Shown piece by piece: positions 1 to 10,770 of a stretch of DNA of 64,000 nt (its first letter is position 1; each line of letters begins with the position of its first letter). Below the pieces are notes generated by a model. It was given only the letters and a program-made list of their open reading frames with translations, was not told the origin of the DNA and did no database searches. The stretch is from Serratia sp. UGAL515B_01 (GTDB lineage Bacteria; Pseudomonadota; Gammaproteobacteria; Enterobacterales; Enterobacteriaceae): NCBI RefSeq assembly GCF_033095805.1, contig NZ_CP109901.1, forward strand, positions 2,108,001-2,172,000, read 5' to 3'. A program made the position numbers and the translations under genes.

Positions 1-1402
1 ACCAGATAATCAGGAACAGAGGAATGCCAATGTAGGTTGCTGTCACACCATACCAGTCAATCTTGTCTTCCAGGAATGCCTGGTAGTTTTGCCCCAATGT
101 GATAATCAAACACAGCACGAAAGCAAACATCGGCCCTAGCGGGAAGAAACCAGAACGGTATGGCAGATCGTTAAGATCAAGCCCTTTCAGCACATAGCCA
201 CGACGGAAACGGTAATGGCTGATAGCGATCCCCAACCAAGCGATAAAACCCGTCATACCTGAGGTATTCAACAACCATAGATAGACAGACTGATTACCAA
301 ACATGGAGCTGAGAAAGCACAGCGCAGCAACTACGGTGGTAGCATACAACGCATTACGCGGTACCCCGCCTTTCGACAGTTTGGCGAAAATGCGCGGAGC
401 TTTACCTTCTGAAGCCAGCGTGAACAACATGCGAGTAGAAGCGTACATGCCTGAGTTTCCGGCAGACAGTACCGCGGTCAAGATCACCGCGTTCATCACC
501 GCCGCCGCAGACAACAGCCCAGCGTGTTGGAATACCAGCGTGAACGGGCTAACGCTGATATCTTTCACGTCATTGCGCAGCAGGTTTGGATCGGTGTAAG
601 GGATGATCAGGCTGATGATCAAAATGGCAAAAATATAGAACAACAAAATACGCCAAAAGACTTGACGCACCGCACGGGGAATATTTTTGCCCGGATCTTC
701 AGACTCCCCTGCCGCAATACCGATCAGTTCGGTCCCCTGGAAAGAAAAGCCAACGATCATTGCCACCCCTATCATTGCCGAAAATCCCCCGGCAAAGGGC
801 GCATCATCGATAGTCCAGTTTTGCCAGCCAGCATTCTCCCCGCCTTTCAGGATACCGAAAATCATCAGTACACCAAGTACAATAAAGATAATGACCGTGC
901 TCACTTTGATCAGTGAGAACCAATATTCTGCCTCACCAAAGCCCTTGACCGAGATGTAGTTCAACATAAACATCAAGCCCAGGAACAACGCACTCCAGAT
1001 CCAGCCCGGCGTTTCAGGGAACCAATAGTTCATCACCAATTGCGATGCCACCAGGTCAACCGCAATGGTAACCGCCCAGTTGTACCAATAGTTCCACCCC
1101 AGTGCAAAGCCAAAGCCCTCCTCAACATACTTGGCACCATAGGTAGAGAACGAACCGGAAACGGGCATGAACGCAGCCAACTCACCCAAGCTGGTCATCA
1201 GGAAGTAGACCATCAAGCCGATCAAGGCATAAGAAAGGAGCGCCCCTCCAGGGCCTGCCTGGGAAACCGTAGCCCCCGAAGCAACAAACAAGCCGGTACC
1301 AATGGAACCCCCGATGGCAATCATGGTTAAGTGGCGCGCTTTCAACTCGCGCCGCAATCCGGGGGCTTGCTGCCCCACTGTTTTTATATCTTGCTGAGCC
1401 AT
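1..1402 (-). CDS. lysP: Lysine-specific permease LysP (3' end beyond window)
   Basis: Inner-membrane lysine:H+ symporter of the APC superfamily; in E. coli it is also the co-sensor of CadC. The frame runs from ATG at 1402 (MAQQDIKTVGQQAPGLRREL) to the window edge without a stop, giving 467 of about 489 expected residues. It keeps the family's opening segment (IAIGGSIGTGLFVASGA) and about ten hydrophobic helices before the edge. The residues match E. coli LysP closely along the whole visible length. The gene lies downstream of yeiE on the same strand, as in E. coli. Only the last ~20 residues are missing, because of the window boundary and not because of damage. Confidence 0.95.
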   Translation of the reverse strand, partial: MAQQDIKTVGQQAPGLRRELKARHLTMIAIGGSIGTGLFVASGATVSQAGPGGALLSYALIGLMVYFLMTSLGELAAFMPVSGSFSTYGAKYVEEGFGFALGWNYWYNWAVTIAVDLVASQLVMNYWFPETPGWIWSALFLGLMFMLNYISVKGFGEAEYWFSLIKVSTVIIFIVLGVLMIFGILKGGENAGWQNWTIDDAPFAGGFSAMIGVAMIVGFSFQGTELIGIAAGESEDPGKNIPRAVRQVFWRILLFYIFAILIISLIIPYTDPNLLRNDVKDISVSPFTLVFQHAGLLSAAAVMNAVILTAVLSAGNSGMYASTRMLFTLASEGKAPRIFAKLSKGGVPRNALYATTVVAALCFLSSMFGNQSVYLWLLNTSGMTGFIAWLGIAISHYRFRRGYVLKGLDLNDLPYRSGFFPLGPMFAFVLCLIITLGQNYQAFLEDKIDWYGVTATYIGIPLFLIIW

Positions 1403-1540
1403 TCTTACCCTATCTGCTCTTAAAAAATGAGGCCGGATTGTAGCAAATACCGTTGAGTGCACTAGTGACATCGCTCTGATATAAGATAGCTTCATAATCC
1501 AGCCACAATTATTAGTGGGTAATGTACTTAATCCCTCATA

Positions 1541-2413
1541 TTACCCAGGCTCAATGCAGTAGCTGAGAAAACGTTGCAATGCGTTTGAAATGTGCTTTTG
1601 CCGATGCTGGATAAGGTATAGGGTCCGCTTAAGGGGAGGTAAGGGTATTTTCAATTCCACCAATACACCGCTCTCAAGTTGTTCCTCTATCACACGGCGT
1701 GATAAACAACTGATACCAATACCGTGACGAACCGCATGCTTAATCGCTTCAGAATTTCCCAACTCCATGACCAAATGAAAATTGGGCAAGTGCGCCAATA
1801 ACAAATGATCAAGCACTTCCCGTGTACCAGAACCACGCTCACGCAGGATCCAAGGTGCACTTGACAACGCCTCCAGGGACAATGGCTTGTCTATTAGCGG
1901 ATTATCAGGAGCAGCAAACACAACCAATTCATCCTCAAGCCATGACTGCGTCACTAATTCCGGCATATGACACGGCCCTTCTATCAGCCCAAGATCAACA
2001 CGGAAATCGGCAACAGCGACAATCACCTCATGGCTGTTACCTACGTTAAGCTCCAAAGGTGTTGAGGGAAAATCTTTGCGGTAGTGAGCAATCATTTCCG
2101 GCAACATGTAGTTGCCAATAGTGCTGCTGGCGGCGATGCGCAATGCACCGCTGTCATCAAGGAACAGCTGTTCAATTTCTCCTGCCTGTTCAAGCAATGC
2201 CAAGGCTTTAGGGTATAACAAGCGACCATGTTCATTGGTCACCAATCGTTTACCTACTCTGTCGAACAACTGCACTTTCAGTTGTCCTTCCAGATCGGAC
2301 AGCGCCGCGCTGACCGCAGATTGTGATAAAGCCAATTCTACCGAAGCCTGAGTGGTTGAACCGCTTTTCAGAACCTCAGTAAAAACTTCCAGTTGGCGAA
2401 GTGTGATATGCAT
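1541..2413 (-). CDS. yeiE: LysR-type regulator YeiE
   Basis: LysR-family transcription factor of 290 residues (family about 290-300). An N-terminal winged helix-turn-helix (residues 1-60, [19 protein letters not shown]) is followed by a periplasmic-binding-protein-like effector domain. The gene is divergent from yeiH across a 362-bp spacer, the usual layout for a LysR regulator and its target. E. coli YeiE has been reported to respond to sulfite; that function is carried over by homology. The ATG at 2413 begins exactly at the conserved LysR N-terminus. Confidence 0.93.
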   Translation of the reverse strand: MHITLRQLEVFTEVLKSGSTTQASVELALSQSAVSAALSDLEGQLKVQLFDRVGKRLVTNEHGRLLYPKALALLEQAGEIEQLFLDDSGALRIAASSTIGNYMLPEMIAHYRKDFPSTPLELNVGNSHEVIVAVADFRVDLGLIEGPCHMPELVTQSWLEDELVVFAAPDNPLIDKPLSLEALSSAPWILRERGSGTREVLDHLLLAHLPNFHLVMELGNSEAIKHAVRHGIGISCLSRRVIEEQLESGVLVELKIPLPPLKRTLYLIQHRQKHISNALQRFLSYCIEPG

Positions 2414-2775
2414 AACGTTCTCTATTTAGATAGTACGGCCAGCCGACATCAAGTATCACGGTATTCCTATCGCCTTAAAACCGTCCGTATATTGGCTGCG
2501 CTCAGTGACTCAGGGCTGTTGCAGCACTCTCATACAAATCGAGTGAGTTAGAGCTAGACGTCGTATAAACACGTTGATATTAAAAAATCCGCAAACTGAT
2601 GTAATCCAACTTATTCTTTCATCGTTAAGGCTATCACGTTTGACACATTCAACCTGAGGCACATCCTAAATAACAATTTACCAGTTATTCTGGTTAGTTA
2701 TAAATATATAATCAATTTCTCTTTTAAACCCCACCCTTTTATCATGGCGTCAAGAAGATAAAAGAGGACTGATAA
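2414..2775. promoter_or_regulatory. Divergent yeiE/yeiH control region
   Basis: No gene is visible in this 362-bp spacer. It becomes AT-rich toward yeiH and must hold the promoters of both genes. A ribosome-binding site (AGAGGA) lies just upstream of the yeiH ATG. A LysR operator (T-N11-A type) is expected, but no single site could be chosen by eye. Confidence 0.5.
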
Positions 2776-3855
2776 ATGACGATCGAGACCCCGTTGAGCT
2801 GTCCCGAACAACGTTTCCTACTGTTTGGATTACCACGATTGATACCGGGTTTATTGCTGACCGGAGCATTGACCGCATTAGCAGTTTGGGCGGGGAACAT
2901 ACCATGGATTGCCGAGTTGGGATTAGGTGCCCTAACGCTAGCGATCCTGTTTGGTATTGTCGTCAGTAATACTCTTTATCCATTACTACAACCCACTTGC
3001 CATTCTGGCGTACAGCTTGCCAAGCAACGTTTGTTGCGTCTGGGTATTATTCTGTATGGATTTCGTTTGACCTTCCAGCAGATTGCTGACGTCGGTATGA
3101 CAGGCATCCTGATTGATGCCCTGACCCTGAGTAGTACCTTCTTATTGGCCTGTTGGCTAGGAAAAAAAGTGTTTGGACTCGACAGCCTGACTACCATGCT
3201 GATTGGTGCTGGCAGCAGCATCTGTGGTGCAGCAGCGATCATGGCAACAGAACCGGTACTGAAAGCCGATTCCAGTAAGGTCGCAGTCGCCGTCTCTACC
3301 GTGGTGGTATTCGGTACGCTGGCTATCTTTGCATATCCATGGCTCTATCAGCTGAATGCGCATTTCCAATGGATGCCCTTTACTCAACAAACCTTCGGTG
3401 TCTATGCAGGTTCGACTATTCATGAGGTGGCTCAGGTTGTCGCTGCCGGTCATACCATCGGCCCTGACGCTGAAAATGCTGCAGTAATCGCTAAAATGAT
3501 CCGCGTCATGATGCTCGCTCCGTTCCTGTTACTGTTATCCGGCTACGTCAGCAGCAGTACAGAGAACAAATGCAAAACCGAAAAATCGGCCATTACTATT
3601 CCTTGGTTTGCCGTATTGTTTATCGCCGTAGCCGGATTGAACTCATTCAATCTGATACCGAAAGCGCTAGTACAGCATATTGTCACCATCGATACCTGGA
3701 TGCTGGCGATGGCAATGGCGGCCTTGGGTTTGACTACCCATATCAGTGCTGTACGCCAAGCCGGCGTAAAACCCATTCTGTTGGCAACCTTGCTGTTTGT
3801 CTGGCTCGTCATCGGCGGCGCAGCGATTAATCAAGTCGTCCTGAATTTGCTGTAA
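2776..3855 (+). CDS. yeiH: YeiH family (UPF0324) inner-membrane protein
   Basis: Polytopic membrane protein of 359 residues (E. coli YeiH 349), with about ten hydrophobic helices and the conserved glycine-rich stretch around GAGSSICGAAAIMA (near residues 147-160). The family is described as putative sulfate/sulfite exporter-like, but transport has not been settled for most members. It is divergent from the LysR gene yeiE, which in E. coli controls it, so the two probably form one regulator-transporter unit. It is followed by a strong terminator. Identity is secure by sequence and synteny; function is inferred. Confidence 0.92.
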   Translation: MTIETPLSCPEQRFLLFGLPRLIPGLLLTGALTALAVWAGNIPWIAELGLGALTLAILFGIVVSNTLYPLLQPTCHSGVQLAKQRLLRLGIILYGFRLTFQQIADVGMTGILIDALTLSSTFLLACWLGKKVFGLDSLTTMLIGAGSSICGAAAIMATEPVLKADSSKVAVAVSTVVVFGTLAIFAYPWLYQLNAHFQWMPFTQQTFGVYAGSTIHEVAQVVAAGHTIGPDAENAAVIAKMIRVMMLAPFLLLLSGYVSSSTENKCKTEKSAITIPWFAVLFIAVAGLNSFNLIPKALVQHIVTIDTWMLAMAMAALGLTTHISAVRQAGVKPILLATLLFVWLVIGGAAINQVVLNLL

Positions 3856-3862
3856 CCCCTTT

Positions 3863-3898
3863 GCAGACCTATCTTCATCGATAGGTCTGCTTCTTCTT
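3863..3898 (+). terminator. Rho-independent terminator of yeiH
   Basis: An 11-bp perfect stem (GCAGACCTATC / GATAGGTCTGC) with a 6-nt loop starts 8 bases after the yeiH stop and is followed by a T-rich tract (TTCTTCTT). Confidence 0.85.
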
Positions 3899-3961
3899 GC
3901 TTGCCATTCAATCCTCCGTCTATCAATGCCATAATGAGCGCGATAACACAGGAGAATGAAA

Positions 3962-4801
3962 ATGAAGTTTGTCGGTGCACATGTCAGCGCCTCAGGCGGT
4001 CTGGATCAGGCCGTTATCCGCGCACACGAAATAGAGGCGACTGCCTTCGCCCTGTTCACTAAAAATCAGCGCCAATGGAAGGCGGCACCACTCACCAGCG
4101 ACGTGATTGACAAGTTTAGAATAGCCTGCGAGCAATATGGCTTCGGTCCTGGACAAATCCTGCCGCACGACAGTTATTTGATTAACCTCGGCCATCCAGA
4201 GATTGAAGCGCTAGAAAAATCTCGCGATGCATTTTTAGACGAGATGCAGCGCTGCGAGCAATTGGGGCTAACGCTGCTCAACTTCCATCCGGGCAGTCAT
4301 CTGAAGCAGATCGATGAAGGCAAGTGTCTGGCACGGATCGCCGAGTCTATTAACATCGTGTTGGATAAAACCCAGGGTGTGACCGCCGTAATCGAAAATA
4401 CCGCAGGCCAAGGCAGCAATCTGGGCTTCAAATTTGAACATCTGGCGACAATCATCGCCGGCGTGGAAGACAAGAGCCGTGTCGGTGTATGTATTGATAC
4501 CTGCCATGCTTTCGCTGCCGGTTATGATTTACGTACCGAAGAGAATTGCCAGCAGACATTCAAAGAATTTAGCGAGGTTGTCGGGTTTAACTATCTGCGC
4601 GGTATGCACCTTAACGATGCCAAGAGCGGTTTTGATAGCCGTGTTGACCGTCACCATAGCCTGGGGGAAGGCAACATCGGGAAAACCGTCTTCAGCTATA
4701 TTATGCGCGATGCGCGTTTTGATGATATTCCTCTGATTCTAGAAACGGTGAACCCGGATATTTGGGCAGAGGAAATCGCCTGGTTAAAGGCTCAGCAATA
4801 A
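3962..4801 (+). CDS. nfo: Endonuclease IV (AP endonuclease)
   Basis: Zinc-dependent AP endonuclease of base-excision repair; it nicks DNA 5' to abasic sites. The 279-residue TIM barrel keeps the three-zinc ligand set: His69 (LPHDSYL), His109 (NFHPGSHL), Glu145 (VIENTAG), Asp179/His182 (CIDTCHAF), His216 (MHLNDAKS), Asp229/His231 (DRHHSLGEG) and Glu261 (ILETVNPD). An ATG also occurs at 3956. The one at 3962 was chosen because AGGAG at 3950-3954 is correctly spaced for it and because it gives the E. coli N-terminus (MK-GAHVSA). In E. coli nfo belongs to the SoxRS regulon; no soxbox was verified here. Confidence 0.96.
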   Translation: MKFVGAHVSASGGLDQAVIRAHEIEATAFALFTKNQRQWKAAPLTSDVIDKFRIACEQYGFGPGQILPHDSYLINLGHPEIEALEKSRDAFLDEMQRCEQLGLTLLNFHPGSHLKQIDEGKCLARIAESINIVLDKTQGVTAVIENTAGQGSNLGFKFEHLATIIAGVEDKSRVGVCIDTCHAFAAGYDLRTEENCQQTFKEFSEVVGFNYLRGMHLNDAKSGFDSRVDRHHSLGEGNIGKTVFSYIMRDARFDDIPLILETVNPDIWAEEIAWLKAQQ

Positions 4802-4818
4802 CAGTCTACTTTGAAAAT

Positions 4819-4846
4819 AAAAACCGGCCTGATAAGCCGGTTTTTG
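4819..4846. terminator. Bidirectional terminator between nfo and fruA
   Basis: A 10-bp stem (AAAAACCGGC / GCCGGTTTTT) with a 7-nt loop sits between the convergent nfo and fruA stops. The A-run and T-run on the two sides allow it to work in both directions. Confidence 0.85.
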
Positions 4847-4856
4847 TTGTTAGCCG

Positions 4857-6533
4857 TTAAGCAACTGTCGCAGCCGAGACTTCAGAACGTTTCAGTACCG
4901 CATAGCCAACACCCGCTAATAACGTACCCGCGACAATCGCCAGCAGATACAGTAATACCGGAGAAATCGCCCCTGGGATCAGCAGAACGAACAGGCCGCC
5001 GTGCGGTGCCATTAGTTTCGCGCCAAAAGCCATCGATAACGCACCGGTCAATGCTCCACCTGCGATACAACACGGCAGAACACGCATCGGATCGCGGGCA
5101 GCAAAAGGGATCGCGCCTTCAGAGATAAAGCACAGACCAAGCACCAGCGCCGCTTTTCCCCCTTCCTGCTCGGATTTCTCAAACTTTCGCCGTGCCAGAA
5201 TCGTTGCCAGCCCCATTGCCAACGGCGGCACCATACCTGCGGCCATAATGGCAGCCATCGGTGCGTAAACCGAAGAACTTAACAGTGCAACCCCAAAGGC
5301 ATAAGCGGCTTTGTTCACCGGCCCCCCCATGTCGGTACACATCATTGCCCCAAGAATTGCACCCAAAAGTACCGCATTGGCAGTTCCTAACGATTGCAAC
5401 CAGTGAGTCAGCCCTTCCATGATTTTTGCCACAGGGGTACCAACGACATAAATCATCAACAGACCGGTGACCAGACTTGCCACCAATGGGATAATTAAAA
5501 TCGGCTTCAGCGCTTCCATACTCTGCGGCAGTCGTAATTTACCGCTGATCGCCTTAGCGATATAGCCAGCCAGAAAACCGGCAATAATCCCCCCCAGGAA
5601 ACCCGCATTAGTACTCACCGCCAGCATACCGCCGATCAAACCCGGTGTTAGGCCAGGGCGATCTGCGATAGAGAATGCGATATAGCCCGCCAGCACCGGT
5701 ACCATCAACGCGAAGGCGGACCCACCGCCGATCTGCATTAAAGCGGCAGCCAACGTTCCTTTCTCTTCAAACGCTTTGATACCGAAAACGAATGACAGCG
5801 CAATACACAATCCCCCCGCGACCACCATTGGCAGCATGTACGACACGCCGGTCAATAGGTGACGATAAGGCCCAGTGCCTTCTTTTTTCTTACCAACCTG
5901 AGCGCTACCACTTTTTTGCGGTTGAAAAATTTCGGCTTCTGCTAGCGCTTTGTCCAGCTCCTGCACTGTTTTCTTCAGCGCTAAACCGGTGGAAGTACGA
6001 TACATCGGCTTTCCAGCAAACTTGTCCAGATCTACCTCAATATCAGCAGCCACAATCACCAGATCGGCGGCCGCCACTTCTTCGGGGGTGATCGTATTTC
6101 CCGCCCCTACAGAACCTCGGGTTTCGACTTTCACCCACCAGCCACGCTTCTTGGCTTCGCTCTCGATAGCTTCTGCTGCCATAAAGGTATGCGCTACGCC
6201 GGTAGGACACGCCGTCACCGCCACAATACGCTTTGGACTAGCAGCTTTTACCGCAGCTGCTGGTGCCTGATAAGGCTTGGCTTCAGCCAAAGCCAAGGTC
6301 AGGAATAGTTCTGGTTCGCGCACCGCCTGTTCCACATCACCGTTATAAACGCGTTTGCCATTCAGCGCCGAGTCCGCAGGAACGGAATGTCCCGCGACCA
6401 CGACCAGCTCAGCTTCGTTGAGCGACTCAACCAACGATAAACTCAGTTTGGCGGCGGCAGCTTCAAGCATGTGTTTCGCCAGGTGACCACGAGCCTGCCC
6501 GAGGGAACTGTCAATCATCAACAATGTTTTCAT
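4857..6533 (-). CDS. fruA: PTS fructose EIIB'BC component FruA
   Basis: Membrane component of the fructose phosphotransferase system; it imports fructose as fructose 1-phosphate. The 558 residues comprise a degenerate EIIB' domain (about 1-90), an EIIB domain with phospho-acceptor Cys109 (VTACPTGVAHTF) and a multi-helix EIIC domain from about residue 225. It is the last gene of fruBKA: fruK ends 15 bases upstream. The ATG at 6533 matches the E. coli N-terminus. Regulation is expected from Cra sites upstream of fruB. Confidence 0.97.
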   Translation of the reverse strand: MKTLLMIDSSLGQARGHLAKHMLEAAAAKLSLSLVESLNEAELVVVAGHSVPADSALNGKRVYNGDVEQAVREPELFLTLALAEAKPYQAPAAAVKAASPKRIVAVTACPTGVAHTFMAAEAIESEAKKRGWWVKVETRGSVGAGNTITPEEVAAADLVIVAADIEVDLDKFAGKPMYRTSTGLALKKTVQELDKALAEAEIFQPQKSGSAQVGKKKEGTGPYRHLLTGVSYMLPMVVAGGLCIALSFVFGIKAFEEKGTLAAALMQIGGGSAFALMVPVLAGYIAFSIADRPGLTPGLIGGMLAVSTNAGFLGGIIAGFLAGYIAKAISGKLRLPQSMEALKPILIIPLVASLVTGLLMIYVVGTPVAKIMEGLTHWLQSLGTANAVLLGAILGAMMCTDMGGPVNKAAYAFGVALLSSSVYAPMAAIMAAGMVPPLAMGLATILARRKFEKSEQEGGKAALVLGLCFISEGAIPFAARDPMRVLPCCIAGGALTGALSMAFGAKLMAPHGGLFVLLIPGAISPVLLYLLAIVAGTLLAGVGYAVLKRSEVSAATVA

Positions 6534-6548
6534 GATGCCTTCTATTAT

Positions 6549-7487
6549 TCAGTTAAAAGGTTTCAGATCGACACGCGCCATCATCGCAGCCAACTGCGGA
6601 CGATCGGTGACGCCAACGTTGCTCTGGCTAACGGCCAGGGCCGCCACGGCAGTGGCTAAACGCAAAGTATGCTCACTGGATTCACGCATCAGCAGGCCAT
6701 AAATCAGGCCACCAACCATAGAATCACCGGCACCTACGGTGCTCACCACTTCACAGGCTGGCGGTTTGGCTATCCAGGCGCCCGAAGCATTAACCCACAA
6801 CGCACCTTCAGCTCCCAGAGAGATCACCACATGGGCAATACCTTGCTCACGCAGTGCATGAGCGGTTTCTACAACGTCGTCTAATAGCGGTAATGGCCGG
6901 CCGGCCCAAATCTCCAACTCGCGACGATTCGGCTTAACCAACCATGGCGATGCTTTTAAACCGGCGACCAAAGCTTCACGGCTACTGTCAAAAATGATGC
7001 AAGGGCACTGTGAACGCAGGCGAACCATCCACTCAGTAAAAGCTTCAGGAGGGACACCGGCAGGTAAACTACCACTGACCGCTACCATGTCGAACTGCCC
7101 CAGCCAGCTCAAAGAGTCACTGACGAAACGTTCCCAATCCTGCGGCGTAACGTCAAAACCGGAAAAGTTGAAATCGGTAACTTCTCCGTCTTTTTCGGTC
7201 AGTTTTACATTAATTCGCGTCCTGCCAGGGACGACCTGAAAACGATTGGCAATGCCCAGATCGCTGAACAGGAGTTGGAAACCATCCTGGTTGTCTTTCC
7301 CCAGAAATCCCCCCACGGTGACGTCTATACCCAGATCTTTGAGTACTTTGGCAACGTTGATCCCTTTACCTGCCGCGTGTAATCCAGCGGTTTTTACCAG
7401 ATTGACTTCACCCCGCTCGATCTCCGGGCAAAAACCCACCAGGTCATAAGCAGGATTAAGGGTAATAGTTGCGACTCTTCTGCTCAT
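6549..7487 (-). CDS. fruK: 1-phosphofructokinase
   Basis: PfkB-family sugar kinase that converts fructose 1-phosphate to fructose 1,6-bisphosphate with ATP. It has 312 residues, the family size. The C-terminal PfkB signature ([13 protein letters not shown]) carries the catalytic Asp. The ATG at 7487 overlaps the end of fruB by 4 bases (ATGA), which indicates translational coupling. It lies between fruB and fruA as in E. coli. Confidence 0.97.
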   Translation of the reverse strand: MSRRVATITLNPAYDLVGFCPEIERGEVNLVKTAGLHAAGKGINVAKVLKDLGIDVTVGGFLGKDNQDGFQLLFSDLGIANRFQVVPGRTRINVKLTEKDGEVTDFNFSGFDVTPQDWERFVSDSLSWLGQFDMVAVSGSLPAGVPPEAFTEWMVRLRSQCPCIIFDSSREALVAGLKASPWLVKPNRRELEIWAGRPLPLLDDVVETAHALREQGIAHVVISLGAEGALWVNASGAWIAKPPACEVVSTVGAGDSMVGGLIYGLLMRESSEHTLRLATAVAALAVSQSNVGVTDRPQLAAMMARVDLKPFN

Positions 7488-8617
7488 GCGGCCCCCTCAC
7501 CAAGACCTTGGGTTATCGCTTCACCAATAGCTTGCAGCGCGGTTTCTGCATCGCTACCACTCGCGGTAAAACGCAGGCGGTGGCCTTTTTTCACCCCCAA
7601 TGCCACCACTTTCATCAAGCTACGGCCATTAGCGGGTTTACCACTACCATCAAGATTGGTGACGGTAATCTCACTTGAAAACTGTTTGATCACATTCACC
7701 AATGCCGTACCTGGACGCGCATGCAGGCCGTGCTCATTGCGCACCACATATTCCGCACTCAAGGCCGTGCTCTCTTCAGCAACTTCACTGGAGAGAAGCG
7801 CCAGCACACCCGCTGCATCCGCGTTAAGCAAGCGTTCAGCTTTATGGTTGATCAACAGATCGCCCAGGTAGTTCAGCACCCCCAGCGGTTGTTGGTCTGC
7901 CACAGCAACGGTCAGCAAAAACGCTACCCGTTCACCATTTTCGTCAAAGGCCTGTGTTGGTCGACTGACCGTTGCTGCACTGATGAGGTTGCCTTCAGTG
8001 CTATCACTCAGCCAAATCCCCTGCCCCAGGTTCAGCGGTTTGCGCGTGATCACATCACTGACAAATTGAGCATTGACTGCGCCGATTTTCTGCAAACGGC
8101 CCGCATTCAAAGCTTGCAGCGTCATAAGAGAATCTGCTGCAACATCGAGAGCAATCAGTGAGATATCAAACTGAAATTCAGCCGTCTGTTTTTCACCCAT
8201 TAGCAGACCCCGTAGCTCCTCAGCTGAATTCGTCTTAGCCAGTTGCTGAGCCACATGCTCATCGCTAAGTACATGCGTCAACTGGCGCAGTAAAGCCAAG
8301 TGTTCGTCGGAACGGGCGGCAATGCCGATCACAATGTAGGCCGTCTGGCCTTCCCCCCACTCAATACCCTGCGGGAATTGGAATACCTGTACACCGGTAT
8401 TCAACACCAAGTGGCGGGTATCGGTAGTTCCATGCGGGATCGCAATGCCATTGCCCAGATAGGTAGATGTTTGCAACTCACGCTGCAACATGCCATCAAC
8501 ATACTCTGCGTCAACACACCCAACGGCGGTGAGCGCTGCAGCAACCTGTCTGATGGCATCCTGCTTACCGCTGGCGGCAGCGCCCAAATGGATATCTTGC
8601 TGAGAAAACTTGAACAT
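7484..8617 (-). CDS. fruB: PTS fructose EIIA-FPr protein FruB (DTP)
   Basis: Soluble phosphocarrier that passes phosphate from enzyme I to FruA. The 377 residues include an N-terminal EIIA domain with His62 ([10 protein letters not shown]), a central M domain and a C-terminal HPr-like domain with His299 ([11 protein letters not shown]), both at the E. coli positions. It is the first gene of the fruBKA operon. AGGAGAAGAG precedes the ATG at 8617. Two Cra operators lie upstream at 8639 and 8705. Confidence 0.97.
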   Translation of the reverse strand: MFKFSQQDIHLGAAASGKQDAIRQVAAALTAVGCVDAEYVDGMLQRELQTSTYLGNGIAIPHGTTDTRHLVLNTGVQVFQFPQGIEWGEGQTAYIVIGIAARSDEHLALLRQLTHVLSDEHVAQQLAKTNSAEELRGLLMGEKQTAEFQFDISLIALDVAADSLMTLQALNAGRLQKIGAVNAQFVSDVITRKPLNLGQGIWLSDSTEGNLISAATVSRPTQAFDENGERVAFLLTVAVADQQPLGVLNYLGDLLINHKAERLLNADAAGVLALLSSEVAEESTALSAEYVVRNEHGLHARPGTALVNVIKQFSSEITVTNLDGSGKPANGRSLMKVVALGVKKGHRLRFTASGSDAETALQAIGEAITQGLGEGAA

Positions 8618-8638
8618 GATTCTCTTCTCCTGCTGAAT

Positions 8639-8650
8639 TGAATCGTTTCA
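8639..8650. promoter_or_regulatory. Cra (FruR) operator, fruB-proximal
   Basis: TGAATCGTTTCA differs at one base from the palindromic Cra consensus TGAAACGTTTCA. It lies 21 bases upstream of the fruB start, the position of the proximal operator in E. coli. Confidence 0.8.
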
Positions 8651-8704
8651 GCTCACTCAGAAAAAAGCGCATTATCTCTTCTGAGGCTGGGAGGGAAATA
8701 GAGC

Positions 8705-8716
8705 TGAAACGTTTCA
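8705..8716. promoter_or_regulatory. Cra (FruR) operator, distal
   Basis: TGAAACGTTTCA is a perfect 12-bp palindrome identical to the Cra consensus, 66 bp from the proximal site. Paired operators upstream of fruB are also known in E. coli; fructose 1-phosphate would release Cra from them. Confidence 0.88.
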
Positions 8717-9064
8717 AATAGTGTGTGAGCAGCTATGACTAAATGCAAGTCTTCTAGATCTTGGCGTAAACAATTTTTGACTTCACGCACATTTTCACCT
8801 GAAGATTACGCTATAAGGGAGAAATAACAAACCGTGCTGAAACTTTGCTGAAGGCCGTTACCTACGGCAAATAAGTGTCATCGAAAACGGCATAAGGATA
8901 CAAAGTATCCGCTTGATAAACATAGGTGTAACGCATCACTATTGCTCTTAATTGTCACCAATAGATTCTTTTTAGCACTTCGTTGATTGAAACATGTTTT
9001 TGTTTTTTTTAAACGAGCGTATTGTATCCGTGACTTTTTTCTCTTTGGCTGTTTACTCACCACT
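8717..9064. other. Spacer between the fru operators and setB
   Basis: No gene is supported in this 348-bp spacer. It must hold the setB promoter and possibly the distal part of the fruB promoter. A TTG-initiated extension of the setB frame exists from 8987 but is not supported by the family alignment. Confidence 0.4.
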
Positions 9065-10243
9065 ATGCGAACTTCAACTACGGCGATGCGCCACCTGCCT
9101 AACCTCACCTCACTGGCATTTATCGTTGTGGCTTTTCTGACGGGGATCGCCGGTGCCTTGCAAACGCCGACCCTGAGCCTGTTCCTCTCTACAGAAGTCA
9201 ACGTTCGCCCCACGATGGTGGGGTTATTTTTTACCGGCAGCGCTGTGATCGGCATTTTCGTCAGCCAGTTTCTTGCCCGCCGTTCGGATAAAAAAGGCGA
9301 CCGTAAATCGCTGATTTTTCTATGCTGTATGCTAGGTGCGGCATCTTGTGTACTCTTTGCCTGGAATAGAAACTACTTTCTACTGCTTTTTGTCGGTGTC
9401 GTGTTAAGCAGCTTTGGCTCCACCGCCAATCCGCAGATGTTTGCGCTGGCACGCGAACATGCTGAACGCACAGGACGGGAAGCGGTGATGTTCAGTTCTC
9501 TGCTGCGTGCCCAGATATCGCTTGCTTGGGTAATTGGCCCACCGTTCGCCTTTGCACTGGCACTGGGTTTTGGATTCGAGGTGATGTATTTAGCCGCAGC
9601 CGCCACTTTTATTTTATGCGGAGCGTTGGTGTGGAAAATGTTGCCTTCCATGCCCAAAAAACAGGTAACCAAAGAGGAACTGCTTGAAGCACCACGTCGA
9701 AACCGCCGTGACGCCTTATTGCTGTTCATCGCCTGCACATTAATGTGGACAGCCAATGGCATTTACTTAATCAACATGCCGCTCTACGTAGTGCGAGAAC
9801 TAAACCTACCAGAAAAACTGGCTGGCATCCTGATGGGTACCGCCGCCGGGTTGGAGATCCCGACGATGTTGCTCGCCGGCATGGTTGCCAAGCGCTTTGG
9901 CAAACGCTTCCTGATGCGCTGCGCGGTAATTGCCGGAGTATTGTTTTACGCTGGGCTACTGTTTATCAACGGTAGTTGGCAACTGATCGCCCTACAATTG
10001 CTTAATGCACTATTTATCGGTGTACTGGCTGGTATTGGTATGCTTTATTTCCAGGATCTGATGCCTGGTCAGGCTGGGGCAGCAACCACGCTTTTTGCCA
10101 ACACAACTCGCGTTGGCTGGATTATTGCCGGTTCGATAGCTGGCCCCATAGCCGAATTGTGGAGCTACCATGCGGTATTTTACTCTGCACTGGCCATGGT
10201 CGTAGGCGCTGTAGTTTGCCTGTGGCGGCTCAAGAATGCCTAA
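9065..10243 (+). CDS. setB: Sugar efflux transporter SetB
   Basis: Major facilitator superfamily exporter of sugars such as lactose and glucose. The chosen start gives 392 residues (E. coli SetB 393). There are twelve hydrophobic helices, an MFS loop motif (RRSDKKGDRKS) and conserved segments such as FGSTANPQMFALAREHA. No strong ribosome-binding site precedes the ATG at 9065, and an ATG at 9086 is an alternative, so the exact N-terminus is uncertain. It is divergent from fruBKA, as in E. coli. Confidence 0.92.
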   Translation: MRTSTTAMRHLPNLTSLAFIVVAFLTGIAGALQTPTLSLFLSTEVNVRPTMVGLFFTGSAVIGIFVSQFLARRSDKKGDRKSLIFLCCMLGAASCVLFAWNRNYFLLLFVGVVLSSFGSTANPQMFALAREHAERTGREAVMFSSLLRAQISLAWVIGPPFAFALALGFGFEVMYLAAAATFILCGALVWKMLPSMPKKQVTKEELLEAPRRNRRDALLLFIACTLMWTANGIYLINMPLYVVRELNLPEKLAGILMGTAAGLEIPTMLLAGMVAKRFGKRFLMRCAVIAGVLFYAGLLFINGSWQLIALQLLNALFIGVLAGIGMLYFQDLMPGQAGAATTLFANTTRVGWIIAGSIAGPIAELWSYHAVFYSALAMVVGAVVCLWRLKNA

Positions 10244-10251
10244 AAAGTGTG

Positions 10252-10506
10252 CTAGGGGGCGGTATCAGCTTCCAGTTTTGCCAAATAGATCAACGCCTGG
10301 TCACGGTGTTCGTGACACATCTCACGGCTAGCCTGCAGACTTGCACACACTCTAGGCCGCAGAGGGGAATGAAACAACCCACAGCGCAACTGCTGATCCA
10401 GATGAATACAACGGGTATTGGCCGGTTTACCATCTGGCATACCGGGGATCGGGCTGGAAATGGAGGGTGCTATACAGCAGGCACCACAATCGGGACGGCA
10501 GTCCAT
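10252..10506 (-). CDS. yeiW: YkgJ-family cysteine cluster protein YeiW
   Basis: Small protein of 84 residues with a cysteine pattern ([11 protein letters not shown], then single Cys residues) typical of the YkgJ/CxxCxxCC family, thought to bind metal. The start at 10506 reproduces the length and N-terminus of E. coli YeiW; an upstream extension to 10563 exists but is not conserved. It converges on setB with only 8 bp between the stops, as in E. coli. The biochemical role is unknown. Confidence 0.85.
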   Translation of the reverse strand: MDCRPDCGACCIAPSISSPIPGMPDGKPANTRCIHLDQQLRCGLFHSPLRPRVCASLQASREMCHEHRDQALIYLAKLEADTAP

Positions 10507-10770
10507 CAGCGCTTCTCCTGGTGGGCAGGCAATAATAGATGCTGGACAATAGCAGTCCGCCAAGATTGCCGCTAGGGGAATCCATTATCTGGGTATTTTT
10601 TCATCTATTTTTTAATCTGCCCGTTGCTCAGCCAATGCTGCGGAAAAAGCACTTATCCTGTTCAAAAATGCTGATTTAATTTTAGGCTACGCCCTTCAAT
10701 TGCCCATTCCCGCCACCAGCGAACGATAAAATACCGCAGAATACAAAAATATCGTCTTTACATGCATGCA

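Noticed and set aside
8987..9064. TTG-initiated N-terminal extension of SetB
   Set aside because: The extension is not conserved in SetB, and the ATG at 9065 gives the family length.
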